Below are positions 58,590 through 64,000 of a DNA stretch of 64,000 nucleotides, one piece after another. Below the pieces are notes generated by a model. The model did no database searches, was not told the DNA's origin, and saw only the letters and a list, made by a program, of their open reading frames with translations. How positions within the stretch are numbered: the first letter of the stretch is position 1; each line of letters starts with the position of its first letter. Source of the DNA: Macrostomum hystrix (lineage: Eukaryota > Platyhelminthes > Macrostomidae); the NCBI GenBank assembly GCA_950097015.1, contig CATNEN010000003.1:6722001-6786000 (forward strand), read 5' to 3'. Both the position numbers and the translations under genes were made by a program.

Positions 58590-61500
58590 TCATTGCCAAG
58601 GCGTAAAGCAAACCAGGCGATCAGAAATCACGGCCCGACAAACTGGGCAGGTGTCTAGCCGACTAGCGCAATCCTGACAGGCCAACATGTGACTGCAGGG
58701 CTGGAATACGACTGATAAACAGGCATCCATGCAGATCTGGCACTGGCGAGACTGCTCAAGTCTGAGAATTCTATCCAGCAAGCTGGCGCGAGTCTGCGGG
58801 TGAGAAGATTCGCTTTGAGTTTGACCAAGAGGTCCCGAGTTCGAATCTCATGCTGAAGAAAATTAAATACCTGAAAATTCAGTACACTACTTTAAGTAGC
58901 TTACCTCGCCGTCTTTGTCCTCATCAGACGATTGCACATTTCGTCTTCGCTGAATGCCACTCTGTCGCTTGGAGACATCATCGTTGCAAGCACCTGAAGC
59001 TGAACCAGCGGTGAGACACTTGTGCATCTGCCGCCTGGCATTGTCGTGAACCTCCTTGGCTGTTCGTTGCACGTCGAATACGAAATTTCTCGCTACAAAA
59101 TTTGGAGAGAGTAATTGATTTTTGTAACTTTTTAACTGAAACAAGCGCGGGTTACTCTACTGTTAGTAGACGAAGTGAAGATAAATGGAACTTTTTACGA
59201 TATAGCTAATTTTATACTTCTCTAGTTTGAATCGGAAGTTACAGCTGATAGGTAACTTTTTTATAACTTACTAAACTCAAAGCAATTTATTGTCTGATTA
59301 TAAAAGCAACGAAGAATTGTACTACAATCATGGCGCGGCCAAAGAAAAAAAACTCTAGAGAAAGACATTGGTAAGAGTTTTAAGAGAATAAGAATAATGA
59401 TTTATAACCCAAGCGTATGCTTAGCTGCTGTCAGAGGTATGTCATATTGCTATACAGTTAAATATACCAACCCCATTGTATGCTGTAGACACACCCTCAG
59501 TTTTCTATACAGAATAAAATCTTTGCGACTCAAACTATTTGTTATAATATGAAAGCTGTCGCCCCTAGATTTTCTGAAATAAATTTCGACCACTTTTTCA
59601 TGACATCGAAAATGACAATTCTATTCTTAAAGCTTTTGACGTCACGAAGTTATCTAACAGATAAAGTCGAAAGGTGAAATCTAGACAGGAAAGATTCTAT
59701 TAAGTCTTTTGCAGACTTCTAAAAGCGAAAAGCAAAAGTATATACTACTCAATTACTCAATGTAGTTTTAAAGCCTTACCAGACCAAAGGTCTCCTTCGA
59801 CAAAGAGCGACACAAATGCGCCTTTAACATCTCGGCAGGTCTTTGTAGCCACATTGTTGCGCACTGTGTCGCAACGAAAAAAGCTGTGCGTCTCTGTTAC
59901 GCAACGATAAAGACAATTCGCCGCTTTGGGAGTCGCCAGTCGGAAGCCAACCTCACGAATGTTGCCATTCTCTTGGCTCAGGGATAGGTACAGAAATCGA
60001 TCACTTATGGTCACCTGCTGCACTCTGGGATAGGGATACCTGCAATTGGGGATGTTGGGTCTTTGTAACAAATCTGAGGATTAAAGTTAATGACAAGGGA
60101 TTTGAGGTCAGGATCAAAAAGGGATTAGAGGATCAGGATTTAGAGAAGGAGGTTGGGTGATTGGGATTCCAATATGAGATTAGAGGATATGGTTATTCTG
60201 ATATGAGATTGGAGAATTGGGATTCTGATATGGGGATTGGAGGCTTGGGATTCTGATATGGGGATTGGAGGCTTGGGATTCTGATATGGGGATTGGAGGT
60301 TTAGGATTCTGATATAGGGATTTAACGTTTGGGGTTCTGATATGGGATTGGAGAATTGGGATTCTGATATGGGGATTGGAGGCTTGGGATTCTGATATGG
60401 GGATTGGAAGCTTGGGATTCTGATATGGGGATTGGAGGCTTGGGATTCTGATATGGGGATTGGAGGTTTAGGATTCTGATATAGGGATTTAACGTTTTGG
60501 ATTCTGATATAGGGATTTAAGGTTTGGGATTCTGATATGACGATTTGAGGATTGGGATTCTGATATGAGGATTTGAGGATTGGGATTCTGGTATGGGATT
60601 GGAGGAGCCTTGGGATTCATGCTCAAAAGAATAAAAAAAGCTTACCTTTCAATCGACACTTTGCAGTCCTGTCGACACAACCAGACTGCGCCTGGTCCAA
60701 CGGCAACGCAGAGCCGGCAGTCTTGATGGTCCTTGGCATCGTGATAGTGACTGCCGTACATTAAGAGGCCTATGGAGGCGGCCTGCATCATTCGATATTC
60801 GGCTGTTGACGAAGGCAAGCCGGATAATCCAGCGTGGAATTCCATGGCTAGATTGCACAACTCGACGAAGTCGCTCTCTCCGTGTAAGTCTTTGTCGCTG
60901 TTCCCAATAAAGTCAGTGTTGACTTTGTTCAATAGGCGACTAAGGATCTGTCTGTGATGCCGGGCCGATGTGACTTCGGAATAGTCGCCAAATTCAGCTT
61001 GGACGATCAGGGCTGTCAGCTGAGCCAGCAGAGGCGTTTCGTCTGAATCAGTGTCCGATTCTGAAGTCGTACTAGTCTGACTACTGACTGACGCACTGTC
61101 CCGACCATCGACTGAGGCAGCTGTTGTTGCTGCTGCTGCTGACCACTTCAGGTCGCTGTCCAGTAGCCAATGATGACGATCTAGTAGACGACTTTTAACA
61201 TCCAGGTAGACCTGGTGTCTGCGGGTAAGGTGTTATCAAGCAATTGCAGTTGTCGCAAATTTGGTTTGAGAGATAGTTCCCCCCAGTCCATGGACTGAAC
61301 AGCTGTACGCAGCCTTTGGAAGCTATGTGGCTTAACAATCTGTCATGTTTGTATTGTATATGTTTAGTGACAAAATAATAATAATAATAATAATAATTGA
61401 TTACACCTGCCCCAATCGGGCCAGATGAGCAGCCGACAGCACAGCCGCAGCTATTGCGCGGCGCATCTGAAGGCTGCGTACAGCTGTTCAGTCCATGGAC

Positions 61501-62100
61501 TGAGGGGACGCCACACCCACCTTCAATTATCCCTGCTGATGCTTGTACCCATTTAACAGCTGTGTGAACTGAAGCAATGCAGAGTTAAGTGTCTTGCTAA
61601 AGGACACAAATTGTTTCAGTGGAGTCGGGAATCGAACCCCCGACCTTCAAGTCGTTAGTCCGACGCCCTAACCACTAGGCTACAACCTCTAGCCTAGGGG
61701 TTGTAGCCTAGTGAGAAAAACTGTCATAATTAAAATCGCAAGTGTCTAACCTGGTCTCCTCGAGCAGCATCATATGGGGCGGCACGTAGAACTTTACTCG
61801 CAGATGCAGCCTACAGACGCCGCCGAAGGCCACGGTTGGCAGTTGTTTGTACAATCGGTTGCGCATATTCAACCATAGCTCTTCTCGTTTGGCGCCGTAG
61901 TAAGTCAAGCCGAAATAGTTGACCTCCTGGAATACGCCCAGACTGTGACAGACTTTGTCCAGGCAATCCTGACCGTTGGCTCGATAGTGCAGTGAAACCT
62001 GCCGCAGAGTACCGTCTAGAAGTAGCACATCTATACGAAGACTGCGCTGACGTTGTCGGCCGCGATTGCAAGCCGGTTCGTCATCTACGATTGCGGTCAT
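58590..62100 (-). CDS. MYLIP: MYLIP/IDOL-like FERM-RING E3 ubiquitin ligase (five exons)
   Basis: FERM domain plus C-terminal RING. In vertebrates this ligase binds membrane-protein tails by FERM and ubiquitinates them (lipoprotein receptors). Exons on the minus strand are 62100-61751, 61218-60646, 60039-59780, 59092-58905 and 58793-58590. Phases 2, 2, 1, 0 are all consistent with GT-AG sites. Product is 524 residues (human about 445). FERM F1 begins LRIDVLLLDGTLRQVSLHYR. FERM F2/F3 include AQFGDYSE-type AEFGDYSEVT, CRLCVAVGPGAVWLC, FLYLSLSQENGN and TETHSFFRCDTVR. NFVFDVQRTAKEVHDNARR follows. The RING is CQIC...QPCSHMLACQDC...CPVC near 470-510, a C3HC4-type pattern. A Ser/Thr/Asp-rich insertion (WSAAAATTAASVDGRDSASV onward, exon 2) accounts for most of the extra length. 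ATG 62100 was chosen; the frame is open a little further upstream but without another ATG. Confidence 0.95.
58826..58856 (+). repeat. short tRNA-like (SINE-derived?) fragment
   Basis: GAGTTCGAATCTC resembles a pol III B box / T-arm, preceded by AGAGGTCCC. It sits in the MYLIP-like intron just upstream of the RING exon. Too short and poorly paired to be a tRNA gene. Confidence 0.3.
59093..59779 (-). other. MYLIP-like intron 3
   Basis: 687 bp of AT-rich intron without recognisable content. Confidence 0.6.
60150..60615. repeat. 28-bp minisatellite in MYLIP-like intron 2
   Basis: About 16 units with core GGGATTCTGATATGGGGATT followed by GGAGGCTT and variants. They fill most of the 606-bp intron between exons 2 and 3 (60040-60645) and end about 30 bp from exon 2. 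Confidence 0.94.
61275..61399 (+). mobile_element. SINE 3' portion, plus strand
   Basis: Starts CCCAGTCCATGGACTGAAC and runs to the AATAATAAT tail at about 61374-61397. Its first roughly 40 bp are an inverted copy of 61468-61511 in the neighbouring SINE, so it looks like the 3' part of a related SINE inserted tail-to-tail. Confidence 0.6.
61372..61690 (-). mobile_element. tRNA-derived SINE, minus strand
   Basis: Read on the minus strand it has a tRNA-like head with an A box (TAGCCTAGTGG) and B box (GGTTCGATTCC). A body follows with GTGTCCTTTAGCAAGACACT, GCTTCAGTTCA, CAGCTGT and GGGTAC, then a 3' tail of (ATT)n. Located in MYLIP-like intron 1. The anticodon stem is imperfect and the body continues past the tRNA end, so this is a SINE, not a functional tRNA gene. 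Confidence 0.88.
61673..61713. repeat. 15-bp inverted repeat at the SINE head
   Basis: CACTAGGCTACAACC (61673-61687) and GGTTGTAGCCTAGTG (61699-61713) are perfect inverses with an 11-bp spacer. They fold the SINE's first bases back on themselves, 38 bp inside the intron from exon 1. Confidence 0.85.
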
Positions 62101-62816
62101 TGCCAGACTTAGCAAGCAAGTGGAACTTTCAAGCTAGCAAATCCTTTTACCGTTGATTTCCTGTCTCTCGGTATTTTATATAGTTGGAATCCCGTACTAG
62201 TAAGTCAGTTGTCCCTCGCGTGGCAAAGCGATGTGCTTTTACTTAGTGAGTGCTTTCTTTGTCTCCTGTGCGTACAAACATTGCTGCCCCACGTACGAGA
62301 GCAATGTACACTCCACTCTCGTGTGTGATGGATGGGGTTTTCCCAAGGTCATCATAAAGCTTGTGGCATGCGTGTGGGTCGTGGAAAGCACGAAAAAATT
62401 GGCTGTAAGGAGAATCACACGGTCAGCGAGTGACAACATGGGCGGCCTAGGAGGAACCTTCATAGCTCAGTCTTATTTTTAGATTTCATGTCGAAATTTC
62501 GCAGTAAACACCCAATGAAAAGTTTGCCTTACTTTTAATAGATAATTAGATACACATGAATGTAAAGCCAACGATCGAATCGAAATAAACAGCCGAACTG
62601 TGCAAATAGCGCTGTACTTTGTATACAGACTTGTTTTGTACTTGTTTTGTCTTTTTTTGCCGGTTCGTTTCCACATTCAGTGCAAAGTCCTGTGTTTCAA
62701 TGTGAACTCTCCTGACCTATACTGATTATTTTGTGAAGCGGACCAAACGAAATTAACAATCCGAAAAAATGCATTATCGAACTTTCTAAACAATTCAACT
62801 ACAAATTTGTGTAAAC
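62101..62816. other. upstream region of the MYLIP-like gene
   Basis: Contains GTATTTTATATAG-type AT-rich sequence near 62170 that could serve the MYLIP-like promoter, and a divergent 83-codon plus-strand ORF (62231-62482) with no recognisable domain. Confidence 0.35.
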
Positions 62817-63172
62817 CAGGAACCACTCGAAGAAAAAGGACGGGGACACTTCGTTTCCTGGAAAATTTATTAAAGGCTGATTTTCACGAAAAAATGCACT
62901 AGCGAGATAGGAACTTTTCACGTTTCTTTCACATGATTGGTTGCTGTTTTTATTTTTGAATCAAGCTTTCTAAATTTCGATTAAGCAACACATTTTGTAC
63001 GATATACTAAAATAAAGGCATTGAACAGCTGCTTTCAATAAAAAGTTACCAAACATTTTAATGTGAAAAACGTAAAAAGTTCCTATCCCGCTAGTGCATT
63101 ATTCCGTGAAAATCAGCCTTTAATAAATTTTCCAAGAAACAAAATGTCCCGTGCTTCTTCTGGTGGTCCTTG
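62817..63172. mobile_element. fold-back MITE with about 110-bp inverted repeats
   Basis: The left arm (about 62817-62934) and right arm (about 63060-63172) are imperfect inverted copies. Both contain AATTTATTAAAGGCTGATTT, and then TGCACTAGCG and ATAGGAACTTT. About 125 bp of AT-rich DNA separates them. No coding capacity. The target duplication is unclear (TAAAC flanks both sides at slightly offset positions), so the superfamily is not assigned. Confidence 0.82.
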
Positions 63173-64000
63173 CTATAAACATGTATCGTTATGCTAATAA
63201 CACATTCCGGAAAAAATTACAGCATCTTTTAATTATAGAAATAATGAAACGAGTCTATAGGGGAATCAAGAGAATATTTGGTACTTTTTTGCATAACCCT
63301 GTAACCCCATTATTTTTACGAGAGATTTTTGTAACATTTCAAAGCCTCTACTTACAGTAGCTAGGTAAGGATTATTGAGTAAAACTTAAAGCAATCACAA
63401 GTGTTTTGTAACGCTAAGTTATTTAGTAGCTCGTAGATTCAATCAGATATACCAGGTAAGATAACGGAATTGAATAAAGTTCTCAAATGAGAGATTCAAT
63501 CGGATAAATGTTCACAAGGCTAAGACTGGGATACTACGGGATAAGGTTTTCAGAGGTTTGGATCTCAGGTGTTTTTGTCAAAACTTTTTTGTCAAAGCAG
63601 TAGAATGGAAGTCAAACTTTCCTGACCCGTCTTGGCTGAGAAAAAAATTTCTCCAATTTATACATCGAGTTATCAGGGTTTGACAGCTTGCAAATTTGGC
63701 CCAAATTAGTTTGACGAGCAACGAGGCAAGGCAGCCGGTGTTATTAAGCAAATATTAAGCAAGTGAAAAAATACACATTCAAATTCTGGGACCATTGCAA
63801 ACAAAACTATAGAGAAATTGGAAAGAAATTTGCTTTGGCAAATCGTGAATCCCAATTTTTTTATTTTCACCAGGAAGGAAGCTTCACTGTTGGATGTCGC
63901 GAAGGGGGGAAATCGAATAAAAAAACTTGCGTGCTCAAATTTGGATCGCAGTTGAGCAGTCCTATAGGCAGTTTCCAAGAATGGGTCAACAGAAGCAGCT
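63173..64000. other. AT-rich end of window
   Basis: No supported gene. Short ORFs (63151-63360 plus, 63706-63978 minus) lack motifs. Confidence 0.5.

Noticed and set aside
61618-61690. Functional tRNA gene on the minus strand
   Set aside because: A and B boxes are present, but the anticodon and acceptor stems pair poorly and the sequence continues into a SINE body with an (ATT)n tail.
62231-62482. Divergent 83-codon ORF upstream of the MYLIP-like gene
   Set aside because: No domain, no splice or poly(A) context, and an overlapping ORF of similar length on the other strand.

Overview
This is animal (bilaterian invertebrate) nuclear DNA. Genes are split by GT-AG introns, the spacers are AT-rich, and four genes belong to conserved metazoan families: a Prospero/Prox homeobox factor, an OTUB1-type deubiquitinase, a Rab-like small GTPase and a MYLIP/IDOL-type FERM-RING ubiquitin ligase. 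I cannot name the phylum. No bacterial operons, CRISPR arrays or viral genes were seen.

Layout. 1-7.4 kb: AT-rich DNA, an 8-bp array (2251-4775), a GA-rich array (4911-6222) and a hAT-type non-autonomous transposon. 7.8-22.1 kb, minus strand: prospero in five coding exons, with a second hAT element and several minisatellites in its introns. 22.1-36.3 kb: mostly minisatellites on a featureless background, with one orphan exon-like ORF. 36.3-38.7 kb, minus strand: OTUB1-like gene in two exons. 38.9-45.6 kb: transposon cluster made of a 5'-truncated non-LTR retrotransposon with an intact ORF2 and an 11-bp target duplication, a frameshifted mariner, and a small inverted-repeat element with a zinc-ribbon ORF. 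45.6-51.5 kb: little recognisable. 51.6-57.1 kb, plus strand: Rab-like GTPase whose first intron is a 4.4-kb minisatellite. 58.6-62.1 kb, minus strand: MYLIP-like gene in five exons, with SINEs in an intron. 62.8-63.2 kb: a fold-back MITE.

The genes do not form a pathway. Two (OTUB1-like and MYLIP-like) act in ubiquitin signalling, but nothing in the sequence links their regulation.

The most unusual property is the tandem-repeat load. Roughly a third of the window is minisatellite, in about twenty different families with units of 8 to 96 bp. Several introns are almost nothing but array, starting within tens of bases of the splice sites. One array (96-bp unit) looks amplified from the core of a SINE present elsewhere in the window. 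Two hAT elements carry an internal minisatellite, and two arrays about 9 kb apart share the same core. Long ORFs inside these arrays are artefacts of stop-free repeat units.
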